This document shows positions 1-5,924 of a stretch of DNA of 10,193 nt, piece after piece; within the stretch, counting starts at the first letter, position 1, and every line of letters starts with the position of its first letter. Under the pieces are notes generated by a model, which saw only the letters and a program-made list of their open reading frames with translations, did no database searches and was not told where the DNA came from. The stretch spans positions 1-10,193 of the forward strand of contig JAEYTQ010000079.1 in the NCBI GenBank assembly GCA_023433965.1, read 5' to 3'. The DNA comes from Pseudomonadota bacterium. Lineage in GTDB: Bacteria; Pseudomonadota; Alphaproteobacteria; Rhizobiales; Xanthobacteraceae. The position numbers and the translations under genes are program-made.

Positions 1-2
1 AC

Positions 3-152
3 AAGAGCGGGCGCAAGCTCTACATCGAGATGACGTTCGCATTGGTGCGGGATTCCGGCGGCAACGTGCTGGGGTCTGTCGCAATGGCGCGCGACGTCAC
101 CGAACGGGTCGAGCGTGAGCGCGCAGCTAAGGCGCCCCCGCAAACTTCGTGA
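3..152 (+). CDS. PAS/PAC-domain sensory protein, C-terminal end (partial)
   Basis: Only the last 49 residues are in the window; the gene enters from the left edge and ends at TGA 150-152. The visible part is the end of a PAS fold with its PAC motif: KSGRKLYIEMTFALV gives two beta strands, then RDSGGNVLGSVAMARDVTER, the typical closing strand and 'ARDVTER' signature. A short charged tail (VERERAAKAPPQTS) follows. PAS domains sense redox state, light or small ligands and usually drive a kinase, cyclase or chemoreceptor output. Here the PAS domain sits at the very C-terminus with nothing after it, so any output domain must lie upstream, or the protein may be a stand-alone PAS sensor. The next gene starts 105 bp downstream on the same strand. 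The PAS call is firm; the protein type cannot be known from this fragment. Confidence 0.8.
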   Translation, partial: KSGRKLYIEMTFALVRDSGGNVLGSVAMARDVTERVERERAAKAPPQTS

Positions 153-257
153 TGCGGAATTGGCGGGCGGTCGCGCAGGGCGCTCTGCACGCACGTCATG
201 TTGCCTGCCGCAAGTTGCGGTGCCACACTCGATCAAAACCAGCGATCGGGAGTGAAC

Positions 258-1310
258 ATGGCCGCCGCTTCGGACGTAGCGCAAGAAGCCCAATGGAAGC
301 GCTGGCGCGCGGTCGCCGACCTCTATCATGCCTATTTCACCGGCCTCATCCTCACCGTCGTGACGCGGCGCGGTACCGCTGACGCCGCAGAGTTCGTGTT
401 CCGCGTCTTCCGTCGCCAGCAGCAGGAGCGCTTCCTTCCCGGCCTGAAGAAGCTCGGGATTGATCATCTGCCGCCGGCGGTAGCCGCTGCGCAATATCAC
501 TATCTCTCCAACTGGATCGGCGGCGTGCATGTCGAATACATGTACGAGAGCGACACCAAGGCCTGGATCCGCTATCCGCCGCCGCGCTGGATCTGGAAGG
601 GTACGGCGATCTGCGGCATTCCTGGCGAGGTCTCGCGTGCGATGTTGCGCGGTTGGCACGCTAACAACGGCGTCGCGCTCGGCGATCTCAGGCTGGGCTT
701 CGTTTGCACCAAGCAGAGCGTCGACGGCCAGGACGGGCTCGAAGGCTACTATCATCAATACGACCATCCGCTCGAGCAGGATCAGCGGCTCGTGTTCGCG
801 CGTCACCTCGAAGCGCCGCTGTTCGATGCGAACACTGCGCCGGCCTTGCCGGTCGCGAGTTGGCCAAAACCGCGTCTGGAGAAAGCGTATCGCAACTACG
901 CGCTGGAATATGTGCGCACGGCCGCACCCGTGATGATGCAGCTGTTCGGGCCGGAGGACGCCAGCTACCTGCTGCGCCTCACCGGCAAGCTGATCGGGAT
1001 GCAATATTTCGACGAGGTTGCGGCGGCGCTGGCGATGGGGCGCGGCGGCCCGGCGGAATTCGCGTCGTTCCTGAATGCGTTGTTCGCGGCGCAGGACGAT
1101 GCGGCCGAGATGACGCGATCGGAAGGCGCGTTCGAAATCCGCCAGCAGAGCTGGAAGCTGATGGACGGCGTCGCCGATGATCACCCCGCTTGCGCCAGCG
1201 TGCTGGAAGGATTGTTCGCGGGCCTGGCTGCGGGATGCGGGCGGCACATCGGCGTCCATCTGCGGCCGTCGACAGAGGGTCGGTCGCCGCTGGTGTGGAC
1301 GATCGGGTAA
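258..1310 (+). CDS. conserved hypothetical soluble protein, 350 residues
   Basis: I do not recognise this family. The ATG at 258 is chosen because GGGAG lies about six bases upstream; an in-frame ATG at 198 would add 20 residues with no good ribosome binding site and an unlikely sequence. The protein has no signal peptide and no clear membrane helix. Residues about 15-60 look helical (RWRAVADLYHAYFTGLILTV). The centre (about 90-180) is rich in aromatic residues and Tyr/His (AQYHYLSNWIGGVHVEYMY, GYYHQYDHPLEQ), and contains an ICGIPGEVSRAML segment and a VCTKQSVDGQDG segment. A helical part follows (RNYALEYVRTAAPVMMQLFG), then a C-terminal HIGVHLRP strand. The bias in the three codon positions and the absence of stops support a real gene. 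A distant relation to hydrolase-like bacterial proteins is possible, but I cannot support an assignment. It sits alone between the PAS gene and the MATE gene (159 bp gap), so context says little. Confidence 0.75.
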   Translation: MAAASDVAQEAQWKRWRAVADLYHAYFTGLILTVVTRRGTADAAEFVFRVFRRQQQERFLPGLKKLGIDHLPPAVAAAQYHYLSNWIGGVHVEYMYESDTKAWIRYPPPRWIWKGTAICGIPGEVSRAMLRGWHANNGVALGDLRLGFVCTKQSVDGQDGLEGYYHQYDHPLEQDQRLVFARHLEAPLFDANTAPALPVASWPKPRLEKAYRNYALEYVRTAAPVMMQLFGPEDASYLLRLTGKLIGMQYFDEVAAALAMGRGGPAEFASFLNALFAAQDDAAEMTRSEGAFEIRQQSWKLMDGVADDHPACASVLEGLFAGLAAGCGRHIGVHLRPSTEGRSPLVWTIG

Positions 1311-1332
1311 ATCCACCAGGGAGATGCGCCGC

Positions 1333-1356
1333 CGCAGAGCACGCCTGCACTCTGCG
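1333..1356 (+). terminator. possible weak transcription terminator
   Basis: A perfect 7-bp stem, CGCAGAG (1333-1339) with CTCTGCG (1350-1356), encloses a 10-nt loop, 23 bases after the stop of the 350-residue protein. No T-run follows, so it does not meet the usual intrinsic terminator pattern. It may only be a pause or 3'-end stabilising hairpin. Low confidence. Confidence 0.25.
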
Positions 1357-1469
1357 CAGGTTGAATCGCGCGGCGCCGTGCTAAGCCCGTGCCGCGCCCT
1401 GGGTGCGAATAGATGATTGGCACCTGTTCATTGCCGCGGCGCAAAAGGCGCCCGTGCCCGGGAGAGGAT

Positions 1470-2912
1470 ATGTCCGACATCGCCGAAATCCCGGTCGATG
1501 AACAAGAACGCCCGCTGCCGCCGCCTCCGCCTCCGATCAGGAGCGCGCTGACGGACGGGCCGATCCTGCGCACGCTGCTCTCGCTCGCCTGGCCGAACGT
1601 GATCGGCTTGTCGGCCGGCATCTGCGTGGTGATCGCCGAAACCACCTATGTCGGCCGGCTCGGCGTCGAGGCGCTGGCGGCGATGGCGCTGGTGTTTCCG
1701 ACCGTGATCCTGACCATGACGATGTCCGGCGGCGCCATGGGCGGCGCGGTGGCCTCGGCCATCGCGCGTGCGCTCGGCGCGGGGAATCGCGAGCGCGCCG
1801 GCACGCTTGCCGTGCATGCGCTGCTGATCGGCATCGGCTTCGGTCTCGTCTTCATGCTGGGCATGCTGATCTTCGGAGCGAAAGTGCTCGAAATGCTCGG
1901 CGGGCGCGGCGATGTGCTGACGCATGCGATCGCCTATACGCAGGTGTTTTTCGGCGGCGCCGTGCTGCCCTGGCTGCTCAACACCATGGCGGGCGTCTTG
2001 CGTGGCACCGGCAACATGAAGCTGCCGTCGTTCCTGATCCTCAACTCGGCTGCCTGGCAGATCGTGCTCGGCGGCACGCTGGGCCTCGGGCTCGGGCCCG
2101 TGCCGCAGTTCGGCATGCGCGGCGTCGCCGCCGGCGCGCTGATCGCCTATTCCATGAACATCGGCATCATGAGCTGGTACCTGTTCTCCGGCCGCGCGCG
2201 GATCTCACTGAGGCTCCGGGGCCTGCGCATCCAACGGGCGATGTTCTTCGACATCCTCAAGGTCGGCGCCGTCGCCTGCTTCTCGCCGCTGCAATCGGTG
2301 CTGACGATCTCGATCTTCACCCACATGCTGGCGAAGTTCGGCACCGCGATCCTCGCCGGCTACGGTATCGGTGCGCGGCTCGAATTCCTGCTGACCTCGA
2401 TCGCGTTTTCTTTCGGCATCGCCTGTGTGCCGATGGTTGGGATGGCCGTCGGCGCGGGCCGCATCGCGCGCGCCCGGCGCGTCGCCTGGATCGCCAGCGC
2501 GGCCGCCTTCGTCGCCGTGGGCGCGCCCGCCTGCGTCGTTGCGATGTTTCCCGATCTCTGGATCAACATGTTCACCGACAGCGCGGCCGTGCGCGCCGCG
2601 AGCCATCAATATCTCTCGACTGTCGGACCGTTTTACGCCTTCTTCGGCCTTGCCACGACGATGTATTTCTCCTCGCAAGGCGCGACCAAGGTGATCGGGC
2701 CGGTGCTGGCGCAGACGGCGCGGCTGATCTACATCGCAGGTGTCGGCTGGTGGTTGTCGACGCACGAGGCCAGCGCGCAGAGCTTCTTCTGGCTGGCCGC
2801 GAGCTCGATGGTCGTGCTCGGCCTGTTGTCATGCTCCAGCGTGATGCTGACGCGCTGGGGACCGCGCGAGACGAAGCCTGCGATCACGCCGGCGCTTTCG
2901 GCTGGCAACTAG
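1470..2912 (+). CDS. MATE family multidrug/toxin efflux transporter
   Basis: The product is a 480-residue inner-membrane antiporter of the MATE (MatE/NorM/DinF) superfamily, which exports cationic drugs or metabolites using an Na+ or H+ gradient. The ATG at 1470 is preferred to the in-frame ATG at 1413 because GGAGAG (1461-1466) sits just upstream and the extra 19 residues are Arg-rich and atypical. After a cytosolic tail that includes six consecutive prolines (residues 17-22) come about 12 hydrophobic helices in two homologous halves. The first half opens with PILRTLLSLAWPNVIGLSAG and ETTYVGRLGVEALAAMALVFP, the classic MATE helix 1-2 signature. It is followed by the Gly/Ala-rich GGAMGGAVASAIARALGAGNRERA loop and VLRGTGNMKLPS. 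The second half repeats the pattern with YGIGARLEFLLTSIAFSFGIACVPMVGMAVGAGRIARARR and YFSSQGATKVIGPV. Length is normal for the family. Its stop codon overlaps that of the convergent Met-rich gene. Substrate is unknown. Confidence 0.93.
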   Translation: MSDIAEIPVDEQERPLPPPPPPIRSALTDGPILRTLLSLAWPNVIGLSAGICVVIAETTYVGRLGVEALAAMALVFPTVILTMTMSGGAMGGAVASAIARALGAGNRERAGTLAVHALLIGIGFGLVFMLGMLIFGAKVLEMLGGRGDVLTHAIAYTQVFFGGAVLPWLLNTMAGVLRGTGNMKLPSFLILNSAAWQIVLGGTLGLGLGPVPQFGMRGVAAGALIAYSMNIGIMSWYLFSGRARISLRLRGLRIQRAMFFDILKVGAVACFSPLQSVLTISIFTHMLAKFGTAILAGYGIGARLEFLLTSIAFSFGIACVPMVGMAVGAGRIARARRVAWIASAAAFVAVGAPACVVAMFPDLWINMFTDSAAVRAASHQYLSTVGPFYAFFGLATTMYFSSQGATKVIGPVLAQTARLIYIAGVGWWLSTHEASAQSFFWLAASSMVVLGLLSCSSVMLTRWGPRETKPAITPALSAGN

Positions 2913-3394
2913 CGGCGTTTGTGGCGGCGCTGACCGCCACCGGCATTGGCGAGCCGCATCAATTGCGGGATCATGGCCATCATGTCGCCGCCGCCGCCGA
3001 GCATGCCCATGACATCGCCGCCGGCCAAGCCGCCGAGCCCATACGGCATAGTGGCTCCACCCATCGGAGTGTAACCGCCATAGTTCGGTGCACCGAATCC
3101 GCCGCCAAGACTGCCGTCGCCGAAATTGCCGCCGCCCATCAAGCCGCCGAACCCGCCGCCGCCGTTCTCCATCATCCGGCTCATCATCGGGCCCATGGTC
3201 TGCATCAGCATGGCGAAGCGGCGCTTGCCCATCTTCGCCTTCATCATCTCCAGCATCGGGGCCATCTGGGTCATCATGTCCTCGCCGCCGGCGCCGCCGC
3301 CGCCGAGGAACTGCGCCTTTGCCGGCACGCTCGAGATCGAAAACAGCAGCAGCACGGCGGCCGCCTGGCAGATCACCTTGTCCGCACCTCTCAT
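2909..3394 (-). CDS. small exported Gly/Met-rich protein of unknown function
   Basis: The protein has 161 residues. The ATG at 3394 is chosen because AGGAG (3401-3405 on the minus strand) lies six bases upstream; a longer TTG-initiated reading from 3439 lacks this. Residues 1-27 form a Sec signal peptide: MRGADK, then the hydrophobic core VICQAAAVLLLFSISSV, then PAKA with likely cleavage before Q28. The mature chain is extreme in composition: about 23 of 134 residues are Met, many as MM pairs or MxxM spacings (EDMMTQMAPMLEMMKAKM, MGPMMSRMMEN), set between glycine runs. It ends in a basic tail, QRRHKRR. There is no Cys after the signal peptide. Methionine clusters in exported proteins often bind Cu(I) or Ag(I), so periplasmic metal handling is a possible role. 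That is inference, since no named family is recognised. A CRP-type palindrome lies 88 bp upstream of the start. Confidence 0.75.
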   Translation of the reverse strand: MRGADKVICQAAAVLLLFSISSVPAKAQFLGGGGAGGEDMMTQMAPMLEMMKAKMGKRRFAMLMQTMGPMMSRMMENGGGGFGGLMGGGNFGDGSLGGGFGAPNYGGYTPMGGATMPYGLGGLAGGDVMGMLGGGGDMMAMIPQLMRLANAGGGQRRHKRR

Positions 3395-3400
3395 GGCATG

Positions 3401-3405
3401 CTCCT
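3401..3405 (-). promoter_or_regulatory. ribosome binding site of the Met-rich gene
   Basis: AGGAG on the minus strand, six bases before ATG 3394. It fixes the start so that the protein begins directly with a canonical signal peptide. Confidence 0.7.
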
Positions 3406-3481
3406 CACGTGCGTGGCACCGCCGGGAGAGCGGAGCCAACTGGACGCACGGGGCATGGTTACTGTCGGCGGGGATGGGGCT

Positions 3482-3499
3482 CTGTGAGAAAACTCACAG
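3482..3499. promoter_or_regulatory. perfect palindrome matching a CRP/FNR-type operator
   Basis: CTGTGAG-AAAA-CTCACAG is an 18-bp perfect inverted repeat. Read as TGTGA-N6-TCACA it matches the consensus of the CRP branch of the CRP/FNR family. It lies 88 bp upstream of the Met-rich gene's start on the minus strand, a sensible place for an operator or activator site. No T-run follows on either strand, so a terminator is unlikely. That a CRP-like protein binds here is inference. Confidence 0.45.
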
Positions 3500-3529
3500 T
3501 GGGTGATCAGGTCAGCGCCAAGTGTCGGA

Positions 3530-3631
3530 GTCATTCCGGGGCGGCTCGAAGAGCCGAACCCGGAATCTCGAGATTCCCCGGTGCGCAATTGTGCACCTGA
3601 GGTCTGGTGCTACGCACCATCCCGGAATGAC
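3530..3631. repeat. dispersed palindromic repeat of Bradyrhizobium type (REP/BIME-like)
   Basis: This 102-bp non-coding element is bounded by perfect 11-bp inverted ends, GTCATTCCGGG (from 3530) and CCCGGAATGAC (to 3631). Inside are four nested palindromes: CGGCTC-GAA-GAGCCG (3542-3556); GGAATCTCGAGATTCC (3562-3577), a perfect 16-mer; GGTGCGCAATTGTGCACC (3580-3597), with one mismatched pair; and TGGTGC-TAC-GCACCA (3605-3619). From memory, elements of this style with GTCATTCCGGGGCG ends are scattered between genes in Bradyrhizobium and Rhodopseudomonas genomes. It lies between the Met-rich gene's upstream region and the 3' end of the VOC gene. In RNA form it would fold into a strong multi-stem structure and could stop or stabilise the VOC transcript. 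Confidence 0.75.
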
Positions 3632-3659
3632 GGCGCTTGTGCTGCGATCGCTTGCGCCT

Positions 3660-4019
3660 CTACGGACAAACCGCCTCGACATTGTTGCCGTCGGGATCGA
3701 TGAGGAACGCCGCATAATAGTTCGGGCTGTAATCCTTGCGCGGGCCGGCGCCGCCGTTGTCGCGCCCGCCGCTTCGGAGGCCTTCGCTGTGAAACGCCTT
3801 GACTGCGTCATGATCCCCGGCGCGGAAGGCGATGTGGACGCCGTCGGCCTTCCGGCCCTTGTTCAGGTGCAGCCACAGCGCCGGCTCGCCCTTCGGCCCG
3901 AAGCCGGCATAGCCGTCACCGCTCGAGCACAGGACATAGCCGAGCGGCGCCAGCACCGCGGTGTAGAAGCGCGTGGCGGCGTCGAGGTCGGCAACGCGCA
4001 ATCCGATGTGGTCGTACAT
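3660..4019 (-). CDS. VOC superfamily protein (glyoxalase/bleomycin-resistance/dioxygenase fold)
   Basis: A 119-residue single-domain vicinal-oxygen-chelate protein. The start at 4019 is set by GGAG (4026-4029 on the minus strand), six bases upstream; an ATG at 4031 would place the Shine-Dalgarno inside the coding sequence. The fold opens with MYDHIGLRVADLDAATRFYTAVLAPLGY, the standard first VOC module (beta strand, helix, 'FY..vL.pLGy'). It continues with GPKGEPALWLHL and GVHIAFRAGDHDAVKAFH, and closes with NYYAAFLIDPDGNNVEAVC. The likely metal ligands are His4, His62 and Glu115, so a metal-dependent enzyme is plausible. Small proteins of this type include glutathione-linked lyases and antibiotic-binding proteins; the substrate cannot be told. 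It lies 57 bp downstream of the AraC regulator on the same strand and probably shares its transcript. Confidence 0.88.
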   Translation of the reverse strand: MYDHIGLRVADLDAATRFYTAVLAPLGYVLCSSGDGYAGFGPKGEPALWLHLNKGRKADGVHIAFRAGDHDAVKAFHSEGLRSGGRDNGGAGPRKDYSPNYYAAFLIDPDGNNVEAVCP

Positions 4020-4025
4020 GTTCGT

Positions 4026-4029
4026 CTCC
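4026..4029 (-). promoter_or_regulatory. ribosome binding site deciding the VOC start
   Basis: GGAG on the minus strand, six bases before ATG 4019. It lies within the codons just after the alternative ATG at 4031 and so argues for the shorter protein. Confidence 0.6.
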
Positions 4030-4076
4030 ATTGCGAAAAGCGCGCCGCGAATGGCACGCGCCGGAGACGACCCTAG

Positions 4077-4916
4077 TCAGTTGAGGGCGAGACGCTCTTG
4101 GAGAATCTTGCGCATCCCTTTCGATGCCTGCCGGAATCTGGTCGGCGACACGCCGGCGGCGCGATGAAACGTGCGGACGAAGTTGGAGAGATCGCCAAAG
4201 CCGACGTCATAGGCGATCTCGGTGACGGCGATGTCCTCGTCCACGAGCCTGCGCGCGGCATGCCGCAGCCGCGAGCGCACCAGATATTGATGCGGGGTCA
4301 CGCCGAGCACGCGCGAGAACAACCGGAGGAAATGAAACGGGCTGAGGCCGGCCTGCTTTGCCGCCTGCTCGAGGTCGAGCTCGGCCTGCGAGTTGTCGTC
4401 GATCCACAGCGCGGCCTCCACCGCGCGGCGGCGGTCGCGTGCGGTCGGGGTCACCGGCTTGCGCGCCTTGCCCGAGACGATCTCGACAAAACGGCCGGCG
4501 AGGATCTGGCCGATCTCGTCGAGACCGAGGTCGCTGTTGCCATCTGCTGCCGTCTGGGCCAGCTCGCCGATCACCATCAGCTCGGGCAGCGGCGGCGTCG
4601 CGCCCACCTGCCAGGCCTCGCGCCGTCCGCCGAGGGAATCGACGAAATCCTCGCCGAGGAAGAACGACAGGCAGACGTCGCCGGAAACATGCTCATGCGT
4701 GCAGGTGTATTCCTCGCCCGGAGCGCCGACCAGCATCGAGCCTGCCACCAGCTCGAAGAAGCCGGCACGGCAATGGCAACCGAAGCTGCCCGAGCGGACA
4801 TAGGCGATGGAATGGCCGGTGCGGCACTCGGCAAACGGCGTTTCGTCCGGCCCTGCATCGCAGCGGAATTCGGAGACGGTCATCGACGGCGTCGTCAGCA
4901 GCGTGGTCGCGTCCAT
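4077..4916 (-). CDS. AraC family transcriptional regulator with Cys-rich N-terminal domain
   Basis: A 279-residue DNA-binding regulator. The C-terminal 100 residues form the two helix-turn-helix AraC/XylS domain. The first HTH is around [44 protein letters not shown], the second around [35 protein letters not shown], which matches the family signature closely. The N-terminal half is a cupin-like sensor ([42 protein letters not shown]) with six cysteines at 19, 31, 47, 49, 72 and 82, and His at 48, 74 and 76. This could bind a metal or react with thiol-active compounds, which is inference. It does not look like the zinc-binding methyl-acceptor domain of Ada. The start at 4916 has only a weak AGGG upstream. 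The gene follows the broken alkyltransferase gene by 9 bp and precedes the VOC gene by 57 bp, so the three probably form one operon and the VOC gene is a likely target or partner. Confidence 0.92.
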   Translation of the reverse strand: MDATTLLTTPSMTVSEFRCDAGPDETPFAECRTGHSIAYVRSGSFGCHCRAGFFELVAGSMLVGAPGEEYTCTHEHVSGDVCLSFFLGEDFVDSLGGRREAWQVGATPPLPELMVIGELAQTAADGNSDLGLDEIGQILAGRFVEIVSGKARKPVTPTARDRRRAVEAALWIDDNSQAELDLEQAAKQAGLSPFHFLRLFSRVLGVTPHQYLVRSRLRHAARRLVDEDIAVTEIAYDVGFGDLSNFVRTFHRAAGVSPTRFRQASKGMRKILQERLALN

Positions 4917-4925
4917 CCACCCTAT

Positions 4926-5504
4926 CTAGGTGGGGGCGCGGGGCGGAGCAACCGGTAGCAGCACCTCGAACAGCGTCTTGCTGGCGACGGGATGGGCGCC
5001 CTCTAGCGCCAGCAGCCGCCGCTTGGAGATCACCCCGCCATAGGGCGAGAGCCGGTCGGTATAATTGCCTGTTTCCAGCACCCGATGGCAGGGCACGATC
5101 AGCATGAAGGGATTTTTCGCGATCGCCTGCGCCACGGATTATGCCGCGCCGGAGGCACCCAGCGCCCTGGCGACCTCGGCATAAGTGCGCGTTTCCCCGC
5201 GCGGAATGGTGCAGGTGAACTCGTAGACGCGCCGGTTGAAGCCGGGCACCCCGCCGGCATCGAGGCTGACCTCGGAAAAATCGGGATCGCCGCCTTGCAG
5301 CAGGCCGATGATGCCTTCGATCGCAAGCTCGGCGTTCTCGGGCGGGCGCTGCTCGCGCGCCTCGGGATGGGCTTTGAAAATCCGCCGGCGGGTGTCGATC
5401 TCCCGCGCCTCCGGCAATTGCACGGCGATTACGCCGGTGCTGCTCCAGATGATGCCGCAGCGCCCCAGCGCCGTATCGAATATCGCGTACGCCCGCCCCG
5501 CCAT
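4926..5504 (-). pseudogene. ogt: methylated-DNA-[protein]-cysteine S-methyltransferase (Ogt type), interrupted by an in-frame stop
   Basis: Both halves lie in one frame and together give a 192-codon Ogt-type O6-alkylguanine-DNA alkyltransferase, a normal length. This suicide repair protein moves the alkyl group from O6-alkylguanine to its own cysteine. The N-terminal half (codons 1-121, MAGRAYAIFDT...) carries the RNase-H-like domain and the start of the DNA-binding domain (IPRGETRTYAEVARALGASGAA). Codon 122 is TAA (5139-5141). The frame then resumes with SVAQAIAKNPFMLIVPCHRVLETGNYTDRLSPYGGVISKRRLLALEGA. This holds the intact active site PCHRV (Cys139) and the preceding Asn-Pro, so decay is recent or the stop is an error. 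The ATG at 5504 is preferred to GTG 5510 because GGGG lies seven bases upstream. A GTG at 5135 could restart translation but has no Shine-Dalgarno. As read, no full-length protein is made. The gene heads the minus-strand cluster. Confidence 0.85.
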
Positions 5505-5572
5505 GCACACGCCCCACTCAGTGCACGTTTCGCCCCAGACATCAGATCATAACACCGCCACAATCCGGCGCA

Positions 5573-5645
5573 CCTGGAATCTTTCCAGGACGTTAACAAG
5601 CGTCCGGCCGCGGCGCCAAAGCGCTTGGCGCGAGACGCCGTCTCG
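5573..5645. other. array of four consecutive perfect inverted repeats
   Basis: Four dyads follow one another almost without a gap. CCTGGAA-TCT-TTCCAGG spans 5573-5589. GGACG ... CGTCC spans 5588-5605 and can extend inward to 7 pairs with one G-T. GCGCCAA-AGCGC-TTGGCGC spans 5613-5631. CGAGAC-GCC-GTCTCG spans 5631-5645. The array lies between the divergent alkyltransferase gene and the tRNA-Gly gene. It may be a structured leader of the minus-strand operon, an unannotated small RNA, or operator DNA. No known RNA family is recognised. Confidence 0.5.
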
Positions 5646-5653
5646 GCTAATCA
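5625..5653 (+). promoter_or_regulatory. possible promoter of the tRNA-Gly gene
   Basis: TTGGCG (5625-5630), a 17-bp spacer and TAATCA (5648-5653) loosely fit the alphaproteobacterial housekeeping pattern. Transcription would start near 5660, about 15 bases before the mature tRNA. The -10 match is poor and the -35 lies within one of the dyads, so this is only a candidate. Confidence 0.25.
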
Positions 5654-5674
5654 GGAGGGGCGCAAGACGCATCT

Positions 5675-5748
5675 GCGGGCGTAGTTCAATGGTAGAACGG
5701 CAGCTTCCCAAGCTGCATACGAGGGTTCGATTCCCTTCGCCCGCTCCA
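5675..5748 (+). tRNA. tRNA-Gly (anticodon CCC)
   Basis: A complete cloverleaf can be folded by eye. The acceptor stem GCGGGCG (5675-5681) pairs with CGCCCGC (5738-5744), followed by T and an encoded CCA (5746-5748). The D-arm region is TAGTTCAATGGTAGAAC. The anticodon stem GCAGC/GCTGC encloses the loop TTCCCAA, with anticodon CCC at 5707-5709, which reads the glycine codon GGG. The T-arm GAGGG-TTCGATT-CCCTT is canonical. The mature length is 74 with CCA. It stands alone on the plus strand. Integrative elements often use tRNA 3' ends, but no integrase or repeated tRNA end is visible downstream. Confidence 0.96.
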
Positions 5749-5924
5749 AGTTTTCTCCCAATCGCATTTCGGTTTGATCAGATCGCGCGTTCGCGCGCCG
5801 TATAAAGATTCCAATATATTAGCCTCTCACCTTCGGCACGGATTGCCGTCCCAGCCTAAGCTTTTAACGGCGGATACGGTCCTGGTGACGGATTAAGCTC
5901 GGACGAAGGCCAAGGCCAATAACC
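5749..5924. other. intergenic spacer after tRNA-Gly
   Basis: These 176 bp hold no gene. A CGCGCG-TT-CGCGCG dyad (5784-5797) is followed by an A/T-rich patch (TATAAAG at 5801, AATATATT at 5813-5820). The patch may be part of the promoter of the XRE-cupin gene, but I could not pair it with a convincing -35 box at 16-18 bp. Confidence 0.4.

Noticed and set aside
2750..3487. Plus-strand open frame of 245 codons, His/Ala-rich, over the Met-rich gene
   Set aside because: It is antisense to the gene with a signal peptide and good ribosome binding site; the His runs are the reverse reading of Met (CAT/ATG) codons.
3482..3499. Intrinsic terminator at the CTGTGAG palindrome
   Set aside because: No T-run on either strand and no gene ends nearby; the spacing fits an operator better.
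4098..4958. Plus-strand open frame of 286 codons opposite the AraC gene
   Set aside because: The AraC double helix-turn-helix is unmistakable on the minus strand; the opposite frame is a shadow.
4926..5135. Separate 69-residue gene starting at GTG 5135
   Set aside because: It has no Shine-Dalgarno and is in the same frame as the upstream half of ogt. It is better read as the downstream part of one interrupted gene.
5675..5748. tRNA-Gly as an attachment site for an integrated island
   Set aside because: No integrase gene and no repeat of the tRNA 3' end were seen within the window; neighbouring genes look like ordinary chromosome.
5784..5797. CGCGCG-TT-CGCGCG as a terminator of the tRNA gene
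   Set aside because: A two-base loop, no T-run, and a composition that arises easily by chance in this genome.
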